Of a stretch of 64,000 nucleotides of DNA, positions 44,245-56,558 are shown piece by piece; position 1 is the stretch's first letter; the number at the start of each line of letters is the position of its first letter. Made by a program: the position numbers and the translations under genes. The DNA comes from Reticulascus tulasneorum (taxonomy: Eukaryota; Ascomycota; Sordariomycetes; Glomerellales; Reticulascaceae), in the NCBI GenBank assembly GCA_001557505.1, contig LSAX01000007.1, positions 1,116,001 to 1,180,000 on the forward strand. Reading direction: 5' to 3'. The notes beneath the pieces were generated by a model. That model did no database searches and was not told the DNA's origin. It saw only the letters and a list, made by a program, of their open reading frames with translations.

Positions 44245-45262
44245 TTACGAAACCAGAGCCGACCCGCTGCTGCTGCTTTCAAAGTTGTGGCATCCACGCT
44301 CGTGGCGCTTCATGTTGCTGCGTACGCTAAATGCCTTGCCGCAACCGGCGTGAGGGCACTTGAAGGGCTTCTCGCCCGTATGAGAGTGACTGTGGATTCT
44401 CAATGACGAAGGTCGGGAGAATGCCTTGTTGCATGTTTGGCAGATGTATCGGTCCTGGCTTTGTGGGAAGGCGGCCGCGGACGATGGAGAGATGTAGTGG
44501 TGGTGTTGCCACGGGTTGGCTCCTGATGATGGGCCCATTACAGAGACTGGCATGGGAGGGAATTGCTGTTGAATTGTTAGAGACGATATTTCAAACCATG
44601 TACCGGTGGTAACAACTTACTTGAGGTAGCGGCCGCTGATAGTAGAGCCCTGAGATTTGAGCTTGGGGCGGGGGAGTGGGCTGCATTGGTGGGTAGTAAG
44701 AAGCCATCGGATTTTGGGGCATGTATGAGGATGCGCCGAATGGTTGATGGGGATAAGAGGTCTGGATTGGCATCCTTGGAACACCGACTGGTCCCATTCG
44801 GTGTCCATCTTCCAGAGGCGGCGTGCTCTCGTAGTAGTAGTTGTGAGGCTGAGATACTACGGAAAGCTGGCTGACTGATCTTGTTGATGGCGAGTTATAG
44901 CCATCGAAAGACGCATCAGAGCTCATCGGCGGCGTGGGAGGAAGTCCTCCTCGCATTAACATCGGGTTGCCATAGTGAGACGAGTTCGGTCTTGTGTCTG
45001 GCTTCTGTTGTTGAGGAGCTGTTGCCGCTGTCAGTCTTTGTCGTTGGCTGGCCATATCCTTCCAGTCCATACCTTGTTGATTTTGTGGAGAGGTCTCGCT
45101 CGTTGGCGATCCAGCATCTGCGAGGCCGAGCAGGTTGGAGATGGAGGGGAGCGAGCACTTTGAAGTCTCGTCCATTGGTGGCGATGGTGGTGGTTGAGGG
45201 GCCTGTTGTGCGTAATAGTGCGACCCTTGCTGAGCATAGGGGTTCGATAATATGGTTGCCAT
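44245..45262 (-). CDS. flbC: C2H2 zinc-finger regulator, FlbC-like
   Basis: Two exons, 44621-45262 and 44245-44565, joined across a 55 bp intron (GTAAGT...CTAAC...CAG), give 320 residues. The first 250 residues are low complexity, rich in Pro, Gln, Ser and Tyr, with a conserved island SKCSLPSISNLLGLADAG near 34-51 and a GGLPPTPPMSSD motif. The C-terminus carries two C2H2 fingers: Cys256/Cys259/His272/His276 (YICQTCNKAFSRPSSLRIH) and Cys284/Cys289/His302/His307, joined by the classic HTGEKPFKC linker. Finger wording and C-terminal position match FlbC, which in Aspergillus activates conidiation genes upstream of brlA and affects growth. Orthology rests on recognition, so a related two-finger regulator is possible. 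The gene is preceded by over 11 kb with no intact gene, suggesting a large control region. Confidence 0.78.
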
Positions 45263-48200
45263 CTTGCTATTAGTGGTCTGTCCGAGAATGATGATGTGGT
45301 TGTTGTGTTATTCTTCTATGTTGTCGATAGTGAGTCGAGTAGGTGTGGTGAACTCGTTGAGTGTGGATATATTAAGACAGATAGACGCAAGTATAAAGTA
45401 TTAGGTAGAGTAGATTAGCCCAAGTGCCAGCTGGATTAAGTTGATGTTGTTGATTCGAGGATTTCAAGATTCCAGGACAGGACGAGGGACGGGGGAGGGC
45501 GGGTAGTTTAAGTATGGCAAGAAAGAAGCTTGATGTGGGTTGGTGGGTGGAGGAGGGGATGGCAGATGAGGAGGTCAGGTATTATCAGATCTCCCGAAGC
45601 AGAGCGTAATCGATGATCAAGCGTAAATCCACACGATGATCCCTGGGCGATAGGCTGCCTGTCACAAATTGTGCGTGGGTCTGACCAGAGGTATTCTCTT
45701 GGGACGTTAGCCCAGGACCTGGGATGACAGGCGATTAGCACACACACTCTCTCAAGATCCATTGCTTCAGAGGGAGCACTCGTGCGTGGCCGGGAGGAGT
45801 ACATACTTGGCTATAGCGCCCCCTGTTAATGTGGTTGGGTCTGGTAGGGGCACTTCCTCTTACTTGGGGTGCATCGGGGATGCTTGTGCTTGATGAGCCG
45901 TAAACAGGGAGACACGAAGGAGAGTGGAGGGGCGTGTGGTGTGGAGGAGGGCTGCTGCTCTCGGTTTCCCTTCGTAGTGTTAGCTGCTCGACTCCGGGAC
46001 TGCGGGTGAGATCGAGGGAATGGGTAGCCCAGGGATAACATCATGGGATCCATGGAGGTCAAACGGTCACTGGTTTATGCAATGGCAGGGTCTGCCAGTC
46101 GAGAACACCCCATCCCCGTTGTTCGTCTGGGCTCCCCAAAACGCCTCCGTCCTTGTCGCTCCCACACGCGGGAATGTACTGGAGCAAGCCCCCTTGAACG
46201 AGGTCAAGTCCACCCCCCCCTCCCCCGGACCACCTTGCCAAGCTCAAGCCCTCACACCCCATCCATGGGTGCTAACAGCGCCAGAGCTAATCCGAATCTA
46301 GAACTGTTATGCATGGATACACTCGGGCCACCATTTCCTAATCGAGCCCATGAGTCCGTTCCGAGGTCTGGGAGCAATCCCTGTCCTGTCACGAAGGCTT
46401 GTGTGTTTTGGCCAAGGATCTGAGGGGTCGATGTAGGAGGGACCGGGGCCACTTGAGACGAGGAACGACTTGACTTGCCATGTGCCTGATCTCGCGTGCG
46501 GCCCCAAGAGCTTCATCAATGCCCTACCAGCCCTGTGCTGCGACCGGATTCTCGAGCGATCTTATGCCGTTCATCGGTTCTACCCCGTGCAAGTGCCAGA
46601 GATGCCATCCCAACCTGGAGTGTTTTGATGTTCGGATGACTTCTGTCTTCGTTCCAGAACCTTTTTGATCTGTCTATCCCATGATGCAGATTGTCAGAGT
46701 CACCCAGATGCGAGATGATCACCGCCTCATGTCTCAAAGCCCATTGCTCATTAGAATCCTCGAGCTATTCCTGTCTACATCTCAGGCGCCGCTCCTCAGA
46801 TCGTGGCAATAATGTTCCGGATTTACTGCAGGGTTTTGCGGCATTCTAAACTGAGTATCAATGCCATGCTTCAGCGGTCTTTTTGGGGCGAATGCCTCGA
46901 GGACGGAAACAACGAGCTTGGCAGCACGTCTTTGATCCGGAAGGAAGCGAAGCTCTGACGAAAGTCGATGCATTGGAGATGTTCAGAGTGGCGAGGCATG
47001 CTAAGTCTGTGGCAGCTAAGACGAGCCGAATCGATCCACCAGATCGTTTGCCACTGTTTCGAGCATCATCTTCTCGCCGAAGACGCCTCTGCCGGTTCTG
47101 ATAGCGCTCAGCCTTCGCTTGTAGCTTGACTCCGTCTCATCAGTCCACTGTCTTAAAAAGCCCGTGTAAACTCCTGCAGATGCGGTGGCCCTGAACTTTA
47201 TTCTGGCGCCATTGGCACCGCTTACGGCAGCCCATGCGAACTGTAATGCCCAAACCATCTAATCGACGAAGCCATCTGCACTTCTGGGTGCTCTGACAAT
47301 CTCATCTCCAGCCGCTACCGCCTTCTGCCACGGGATCGGATCATCAGATGGTGTCAAGATGTCCCGGATGAAGCACATATTATGATGGGCTGTTTTCTCC
47401 AGAACCAGAAACACAGGGTCGGAAACAAAGGCTAATTTCGAATGATCTTCGCTTTAGTTCAGGTGCCAGGGAAAGCCCTCTTCTCTCACATGGTGGCTTG
47501 ACCTTAAGCATGAGAGCGCTCTGGTTCTGCCTCCCCCTCCCCCTCCCTTGCCCGAGAATGAGGGGTCCGTGATCGACCTGGCGTGGAAGCGAGGATTAGG
47601 AGCACGGAACAGTAGCAAAAGCTGGGACAAGGGGCTGGGGGGACCCCTTCCTTGCTGTCCATGGCATGACGGTGGCCAGAACTTCCGAGAACCTCTCACG
47701 CAAAGCTGGGGTGTTGGAGACAGCCTTCTGGCACAAGCCAGGGCCGGCTGTGTGCTGAGAAAGGGCTGACTCTGACAGGTGCATCATTCTACCAGGCGTG
47801 TGTTATTATATTGTGTCGTCCCAAGTTTGACTTGACGCTCTGATGTTTTAGCCTCGAGAGTAAACAGATTATTTGCAATTGTCGTCATCTTCCATCAGTC
47901 CATCTCATACATAGTAGCGTATGTCTGGCAGATACCGCGAGGCTTGGCAATCGCCTACAGAGACGTTGAGACAAAGTAACGCACGCCACTGAACCGAGTG
48001 ACTCTGGCGTCTTTTAGCGTCTCCATTCAGTGTCAAACTTGAAAACTCTCCCGACTAGTTGGCGCTACTCGGCTTTCGCACGTGAAAAGAGCCCATTGCT
48101 TGCTTTTCGCAGCGGGCCATGGCATGGGAAGCCATCACCAGAAGCCGGCCAGTGAGAGCTCATCGTTTCACCGTACTAGCAGCCCGTTAGTATGTAAACC

Positions 48201-51200
48201 GTCGCTGGCCCACAGCCATCGTACCCGCAGAGTGCTAGATTCACACCAGAACGAATAATCAGCCCAGATTTTCCTAGTGGTTGCACACGCTGCTGGAGCT
48301 GCGGATGAGGACCCGTCTAATTAGTGGTAGTGGGATGGCTACCAGTGTAACGTCTCGTTCTTTCGCCAATCGGCAGCGAATCTCTCCCCTCTCCCTGGGA
48401 ATTGGTGATCGACTTGCCTACAGGAGAGGCTCCAATCCTGTTCCCCTACGTACATTGGATCCGCAGCTTACTGCGTAGTATTGCGTAGCACTAGCTGCGG
48501 CCTCGAGGCAAAGAGAGTTTAATAGACTGGCTGCAGCAGTCATCCTGCGGTGCCAGTGGCTGCATACAGTAGTCGTGGGCTTTAACCTGCTGTCAGTGAA
48601 GCATCGTCTGGCGCAATGTTGCTGTGATGCCGGCACCCGTCTGCCTGTGGCTCAAGAGGGCTCTCTCTGCCGGCATTGAGCGCTGGATCTGGAACCTATT
48701 GTTTCCTCAGTTATCGTGTAGCTCAATAAGAGCGCGATTCTCCCCGGGCGGCTGTTTGGCAGCTGAGGGCGTTCTTTGAACGGTACACAAATTCTAGGGG
48801 TTTTAATGCTGGCGATAAACAAAGTCACAATGATCCTCCAGAGGTACTTCCCGAGCTGGTGTTCTCCACGGTTCTCATGGTGCTGTTACCATGGAGTCTG
48901 GGGTACCGATGGCGCAAAGCGGTCATACCTCGGAGCGTCTTTGATTGCAAGCTATATCAGTGGTGATATAGCCCTTCATTTTTGCAAGGCGGCTGCCGAG
49001 TCATAGTGCCTACCACACCAGGCACTGACTTTCTCAGCAGACTTATCTGCAGCATATCGCGGCGTCATGTCACCGCCATCTGTGATGAGGTCTCTCTGGA
49101 GCGGCCCATGGTGAGGGCAAGCCATTGTATTTCCACTAGTTTAGCAGATGGCTTCCATGTGCATTCTGGCCCCAATCTTAAGAACACCCTCCCCCTTCTT
49201 CGTCCTGTGAGACTATTCTAACCGAAGGGCACTAACGCAGCGCCACGTTGATCGTTTACAACATCCTGGCAGCGCCTCCTCACGCTTGTCACGTTTTCGC
49301 TTTCGCTTTCCAGGCCGCGAGACGGGGATGCTGCCGATCTCGAAGAATATCCCACGCCTCTTAGTATGTAGGCGGCGGGTTATCCCACCATGACGGGTAA
49401 TGATGTCGTTGGGCAATCAATTTGCGAAGCAGCCAATATCGAGCTGCGCAGTTGGGCGGCATATCACAAGGAGATATTGGGCGCAGCATGGGCACTTTTG
49501 ACCAGTATTGCAATGGGCCTTTCCTACACCTCGTCTGCCCTCCAGCGTGCCAGGCCGCATTTCCACGACAAGTGTCACTTTCCGAAACAAGACGACAAGC
49601 TCACCCATTAAATGTTTCGCCGCAACGAACACTTGGCTCTTGCGGAGACCGGTCTCTCCGGACTTTCCCCCAGCAGTTGTTTAGAAGGGGTTTATAAATG
49701 GCAGGGACACGGAGGGGGGTGTTTTGCAACTCGCCCTGTGCCATGTGCAACGCTTGGCACATGCATGATCGTCCTGAAGCACGACTGCGTTACGGAAGGG
49801 CAACCGGCCGATGAGCGCCTGATCCTGATGATGCTTCAGATAATTAATGCCGGTCGCGCATCCGGATCCCAACTGCCACGCAGATCATAGAAATGCCAGA
49901 ACAATTCTAGGAATATTCATTGTCCAAAGGCAGGGCCCAGCGCGGTCTTGCGTCATGCCCTTTTTTGAGTTTATAAGCTGCGACGATTCCTTCTGAAGGC
50001 GGACTGGACTGATGATCGTTCGAGACCGTCCGACCACATGGCAACCACGCACTTGGCTCATGGTTGGTAAAGCTACCTATGTAAGTTAAGTGCCGCGCTT
50101 CTCTCATCCCTTTCGTGGCGGGCACACTATCAGCCTTGTAACCCTTACTGGTCACAGACAGTAGCTCGTGGCTTTATTGCAGTCGGAGCACAGAGATAGG
50201 ATACATGACCGCCTCCCGTACAAGTGAGACACTGCCGTAGTGATGCAACTTGAGGGCATCCAGAGCTTCTTTCAACTTCGCCTTGCATTTTGTCATTCTG
50301 TACTGTACCACTGACGTAGCTATTCCCGGAGAACATTGGAATCGCTATGTAGGTACATCCCCAACCGTCCGGTTACCACAAATACGACTGTCCGTCCGGT
50401 GGACCAATTGGCTGGCAATGCTGCCTTGGATGGCACCCAAGGGATAAGGTGCCGGGATAGATTTCCAAATTCGTAAAAAGATGTGAAGGATCTGTCGATC
50501 ACCACAAGGGATCCTCCCGACCCTTGATATTCCCCCCCTCCCCATGATTGTGGGCTTGCAATTGGGACGGTGGGCCAGGAGGTTAATTGCTCCGCTTGCC
50601 GCTGAACCTTCCAAGATTCTGGACTAAAATGACGAAGCGTGCTCTTGTTAACTACCCTAAGCCAAACACGTTGAAGGCACGTTTGGCCGGGCGAAGGTCC
50701 CTTAGCGGTGGAAAGATCACCCAGGACAAGAAAAGCTGGCTGGCATCTACCTTGGATGCGTCTGATTGCGATTTCATTCATCTCGAGTCAAGACTCGCAA
50801 GTCTTACCCAGATGAAGATCGGCCGAACTACGGGTCCAACCCGACCAAAACCCCTCATCCCTTGGGATGGATGTGACCCTAGAACTCTGAAAGAAGACCC
50901 TAGACCAGGACGAAATCTGAACGGCGTGTCGCGCGACTGAGGTCCCAACGGCCCCCGGCCCCCTAGCCTACTACGATAGGAGATATGCACGGTCCATGTA
51001 CGGGTGCTGCGTAGTGCGTGCTGCGTACCAATTCTTGATGTGGTACTATGTAAGTTAGGTGATGAGTCTTTTATTTGTTGTGTGTTTGTTTTTTTTGGGA
51101 TCTTCGTGGAAATGAGCGTTCGACGACATTTTTGAGGCCGGGGAAAGATTGCAGAGTCACGACCTGGCGTCAAGTCCCCCTAATTACGCTAGAATCGTCA

Positions 51201-54200
51201 ACCCGCGAACGCAAGCACCACACACAGTTAAGCATCGGATAACCGAAAGTAGGCTTAATGACATCGGTTATTCCAGCTGATAATGATAAAACCATCTGAA
51301 GGTCTCCAATTGGAGCTCAATCCCCGCTGGCTTCTTCCGGCCGGTGGCGTTGCTGCAAAACTCGTCTAAGTGCCCACCGAGCAAGCTTGCGCACAAAAGT
51401 GCGGCCGCAGAGCGAATCCTTCCTACTCCCCAAGTACCAGTTAGCAATGTGCTCCCAGGCAGGCCAGGAGAGCCAATTGGGCGCCCCAGTGGCGCAGACC
51501 GAGGGCCACGGGAAAATCCTGTGATCTCCAGCCTCCGCGACGATCAGCCGGGATTCCTTGTCTGCACCCGATTACAGATATGTACATGGATGACACCGGC
51601 CACGCGAGAGCCCAACCGCTGCCCCAATATGTCGCAGGGAGGGACCTGGTTCTCCTTCCCATTAGTACACCGCAGAGTCTGCCATATCCGTCCATGGGGG
51701 TCCAGGCCCCAATCCTCAAATCAAACCTTTGGAAAGATGACCGTAAGCCAAAGCGCCGGGATGGCGTTGCTCTTTTCTTCTTCTTAGCTCCCCTGCTTCT
51801 GACTCGAAGCTTGCACGCGTCATTATGGTCTGACTTTAATCTTAGTCTGTCCGTTGCGCACCCTAGCTAGCTTGCACGCCAGAGATGTCAACCTCTAGTT
51901 CAGAATTGATGTAGACTACATACATACGACTTGACTAGCACTCCGCAAGCCGCATCCTGGGACTCTTGACGATGTCTTGCGTTTATCGGATATTCAACCA
52001 GAATGCGCATTTCCATAGTATATTTTTCTACTCGAGCCGACAAGGAATGTAGGGTTACTCAGGGCGTTGGGTATCTACAGCCTTGCTTTGTCTATTAATA
52101 AAACCCCCTGAGACGAGCGAATTGCCAAATCGGGACAGGAGCTGGCAAGCAATCCTCCCGATGTTCACGCCACGGCGAGGCGTCAGGTGAAGCTCCAGAG
52201 GCGCTTCACACGCCGATGAATTGTTTGCAAAGTCCGCTCGGAAAGTTCCCAATCAAGTGCTGGCAATCAAAAGATCCGAGAATTGCCGTGTCTGGATGCA
52301 ACTAGCAGTGAGCAAACACGCACTGTGGCCTTCGCAATGGGTAGAGCTGTTGCTCATGCACCCCCTGTGGGGCACTCGATGCAGTCATCGAGGGTGATGC
52401 ACGATAATATCGGGGCATCTGCAGTGCGACTTTGAAGCATGCATCGTGATGATTGTCCCGCTCGTCAAGCCAGCAGGGAGCTTATTGTGAGATTAGCTCA
52501 TCGGTCAATCTCTACCGCTGCTGGCTGCTGCTCGTGGCATTGCTTGGCCGAGAAAAGCAGTGGTTGCACAACATCCTGAAGCTTCGCAACTATTGCTTGC
52601 TACGCTGCTCCCTGCTCTCGAATACCCAACGTGTTGGTTTCTTGGAACTTCATGGCCAGACCAGCAGGCACAATACAGCATCCGATGGAATCTCTAGTCC
52701 AGCAAGTTTGCTGGTGCCGAAAGGCCCATGTTACATGGTGCCATACTATTGATTCTACTTCGGGGCAAATCATATGGCCAAAGAGGGAATCCCCCTGTCA
52801 GCGCTCAGAAGCTAGAAAACCGTTTGGAAAAGGGACCCCTCGCCAGCCCTGTCATCACTGGAAATGAGGGATGGACCGCCTCCAATATCGCGTGTGCGGG
52901 CTGCCACGCAGAGGCTATAGCTGCCTGTATTATGCGTCCAGACTTGGGCATTATACTGAACAGTGCGTCCTAGATCCCGCTCGAGATCGAGACACCGCCA
53001 AAAGCAACGATGGCGCTCCAGGAGCGGCCGTTCTCGGTTCTCAAGCGTATCGCTCATCATCGCCTCTTGAAGGATTGCGATAGAGGCTTTGTCGAATGGA
53101 CAAGGTTGTTCCAGGTAGGACCAGCCGGACACGTCGTGGGTCAGAAACCCCCAATATATTTGTTTAGACTTTCAACCAGTCAAACAAAAAGCGCATGCAG
53201 GCCACCATTCCCAAATCGATGGGCCAATATCTAACGTCAGACTGTGGAGCAATACGCGATATTGACTGTACTGAGCGGTATTCATACACTAGAACTGGGA
53301 TCGTAACTTCAAATCTACAGATCATGTGCCCCCTACATAATTACCTCAATCCTTCGGACTGAGTGATATGTGACAGGGTTGAGATCTCCGATGCCAGAAG
53401 TTTCAGGAGACGCTCCTGGGGACGCCCTCTACTTGCAGATTTCTTCTTGTGCTTAGTACTAACCCCCCGAGTGGACGTCTAAGGGATACATTTACGGAGA
53501 TGAATACCGTGAAGAGTTAACCAGACTGGCCTGGCTTACAAGAAACAGCCTAGCAATGCCCCCTCTTGATCCAGCAAGTGGATTGCGATTCACAGGGGTG
53601 GATGATCTCCAGGGATCTTGCAAATCCCAGGTCCCCATTCTCAAAAGTATTTGTCCTCTTACGACATGAGTACATCTGGGTGACAAGCTGGAAGCAGATG
53701 TTGTACATCGTAGGACCAAATATTCTAGTAGTCTGGCAGCTGGGGAGTCAGTATCTTGCTACCATCAAAATCTGGCGCTCTGCGCACAACTTCTAGACGA
53801 GCAGTATTACGATATCATCTACGGATCAGAAGGATTTGCGGCCTGCCATCCCGTAAGGTTGAAGGCCCGATGGCATCAACATGCCGGAAGATTCTCGGAC
53901 GCAAGACAAAACTCTCCGCCTAAGCAAGGAGAACGACACCACCACTCGACGACGAGAGAGTCCATAAGCAACTACTAATCAGCACGAGAATTCAAGGAAA
54001 CACACTTCGCTTGACGGAGAGTTACATGGCCTGGCATGCACCCACTCACACTGCTTTCGTACCAAGCCCCAAACACCATCCCACTAATAACATCTCTCGA
54101 ATCGGGGATGTGCATACGGGGAAGCATGCGCTCGAGCTGCTTTTCTGTAAGCCTGTTCCACAGATCACTGGATGATCATCTTCCAAAGCCGGGAAATCGT

Positions 54201-56558
54201 CTAACCTCGTACAGCGCATGGCATGCAGGATCGAGCACACAACTTTCGGCGAGAGCCACTGCGCTGCTTCAGGTCAAGGTTCGGATGCGAAGGTAAGGGG
54301 AGAGAGTCAGCCAGAAGGCAGCAGAGATTTCTTTGCGTTCGGGCGCCGGTGTGGGAATACGGTCCACAACCGATCTCGCAAAGCCCTCTTTTTGTCAGAC
54401 GCACTCCTTGTCTCCTCGCCTCTCGGTGATATAACCCTTTCCGGGCTAGAAAGCTTTACGTCCATGTGCCTACCGGGAGTCAAGCTGCAGGTCGTGGGCA
54501 AATCCCAATCTGCCCGTCCTTGGGTTGGCCCCCAAAATCCAAGCGCCTGGCACTGTGCCTCCCAATAATCCCTCCAAAACTCCCAACGGACAGCATCCGT
54601 CCCAATGGAAGGTCGCAAACAGCTGGCCGGCGCGCGCTGCCTACTGCCGACGTAGTGCCATCTCCCATATTGATCGCCGTTCCCGCCGGAAGAACTGCCT
54701 AAAGCGTTGGCGATGAAATGTCCAAAATAGTTTCTCGCCGAGATTACAGATGGACAGGAATCTCCCCGTACTGAGGGCGCACCGTGGTACCGTAGCACCC
54801 GGGTGCCTATGCGGGGTGTGGCACGGAAGCAAAATAAGTTCATGATCGTCCCGAAAAGGGGTCACGAAGTGTCCTGAGCACAAGGCTGGCTGGTCATTTA
54901 ATGTGTCACTCCTTGTGATTGTTGCGGTGTGTTGTTTACTGTGTCGAGTTTTACTCATCAATGAGGCAGCGTCGCTTAGAAGAAAAAAGCAACTACTCCA
55001 AGCCACGATGTCTTCTTTCGAACATGGTGGCTTGAGCGGTGCTCCCTGAAATTGACGAGAGAGACACCCCGTTGGACTTGTTCTTAGCGGCAGTTGTCTC
55101 TGCCTGTCACAAGCCTTCACGTGGCTTGAGATACATGGTTATACCATTTCCGGTACTACCACGTTGTGATTGTAGCTTGACGGATGTTCAGGCAAGCCTG
55201 ATGAGAATCATTAACAATAAAGTGGAAAAGCTTAGCTACGTTACCGCCTCGTTATCATTTGTGCCGAGACTAGTGAAAAGGAGTTGGTTTCTTCTTTTTG
55301 GGTCGCGAATATATGAGATACATGCTACGTCGTCGTGACTAGTCCAAAGTGGTCTACCAACTCGCCGCTCTCCTTGCCTACCAATATCAGGCCATGCGTG
55401 CTGCAGTCTGCTTTCTTCTTCGTTAGTCCAGCTTGGAAATCCTGGTAAGGTCCGTTCAGCGCCGCGGCAGCTCAATCCATCGCTGCGATCTCCATTTATT
55501 TAAAAGCAAAGTGAGCCAGGGAGATCAGCTCCAGGCCAAGCTTTAGGGAATCTATCCGTGAAATAGTGGCAAGCCTACCCTTGGAGGCAGCTGTATTGAG
55601 CAGTCAACATCCGCGATATCGATAGACTCCATGTTGCATATCTATAAGTCGTTGATTTCTCTCCGTCGATTGCGGGCGGAAGTTCGAAATAGTGCAGGCT
55701 AATGCAACCAGCCACAGCATGCTGTCTCAGCGGCATGATTCCCGTGCAGTGTTGATCAGAGGTCCAGCCATCATTACGCTTGGACAAGATCCCGGGGCGA
55801 GTGGCTTTGAGACACAGCTGTGCAGAACCCGGCACTAGAAATTGCGCACTCTCATGGGTTCTTGCAGCACGAGGCTGAAAAGACACACCACCATTGGATG
55901 CCCATCAGTCTGTTAGCGTTCGTTAGTCTGAGGATCGAATGGAGGCGTGAAAACGGATCATGGAGTACACAGAGCTGCTAGCCTTTTCTTAGTGTGTGAT
56001 GATTTGATTCTCCCTGGCTGCAGAAGAATATGCTAGAGGATATTCAAGCAGTGCATCTGGGTTCTTGGAATGTAAGGGATTGAAAGATGCGGGCACTAGA
56101 TAGACACCGTGGCACAAGGAGATTCGAAATGGTTTGTCTTAGTACAATCTACGACAAGTCGGAGTGTCCTGAGTAGCTGTAAACATAGCCAAACACCAAA
56201 GCAGAAGTAGCCTGTCCAAACACCCAGAGTATGCCTGCTGCTAAAGTACAAGAAAAGGACAAGCGTAAACCAGTCCAGCCAGCTGAGTCGTACAACGCCA
56301 AATCCCTCGACCGCCCCCGTCCGTTTGTTCGTAAAGTGTATGTTGCGAGTCAAGTATATCATTCATGTCCAGGACTCGGAATTGTTGTATGGACACCCAC
56401 AATCCAACATTATCTCCCACAATGTCTACCACATCAAATTCTTTTCGTCCCACCAAACAAAAGAGAGGGAAAAGAGAAAGAAACCGGTGACCGGTTCCGT
56501 ATGCATGCCGTGGTATCATCCAACCCGCTCCTCGTGTAAAACAAAGAAGAATGCTTCA
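45263..56558. other. 11.3 kb without an intact gene, upstream of flbC-like
   Basis: No frame here has recognisable domains or can be extended by sensible splicing into a normal gene. The first 0.5 kb is CT/CA-rich and likely the flbC-like leader and promoter. Protein-like but interrupted minus frames lie at about 46.5-47.45 kb. A perfect 9 bp hairpin is at 48951-48972. C-tracts occur near 46205 and 47530. Composition is not AT-rich, so strong RIP decay is not obvious by eye. Candidates for its content are distal regulatory DNA, long noncoding RNA and gene relics. Confidence 0.45.
48951..48972 (+). repeat. Perfect 9 bp inverted repeat
   Basis: GCTATATCA, loop GTGG, TGATATAGC. It is isolated in gene-free DNA and no function is assigned. 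Confidence 0.6.

Noticed and set aside
51175..51300. Possible 5S-like RNA segment
   Set aside because: Superficial resemblance only; expected internal control elements and terminal pairing are absent.
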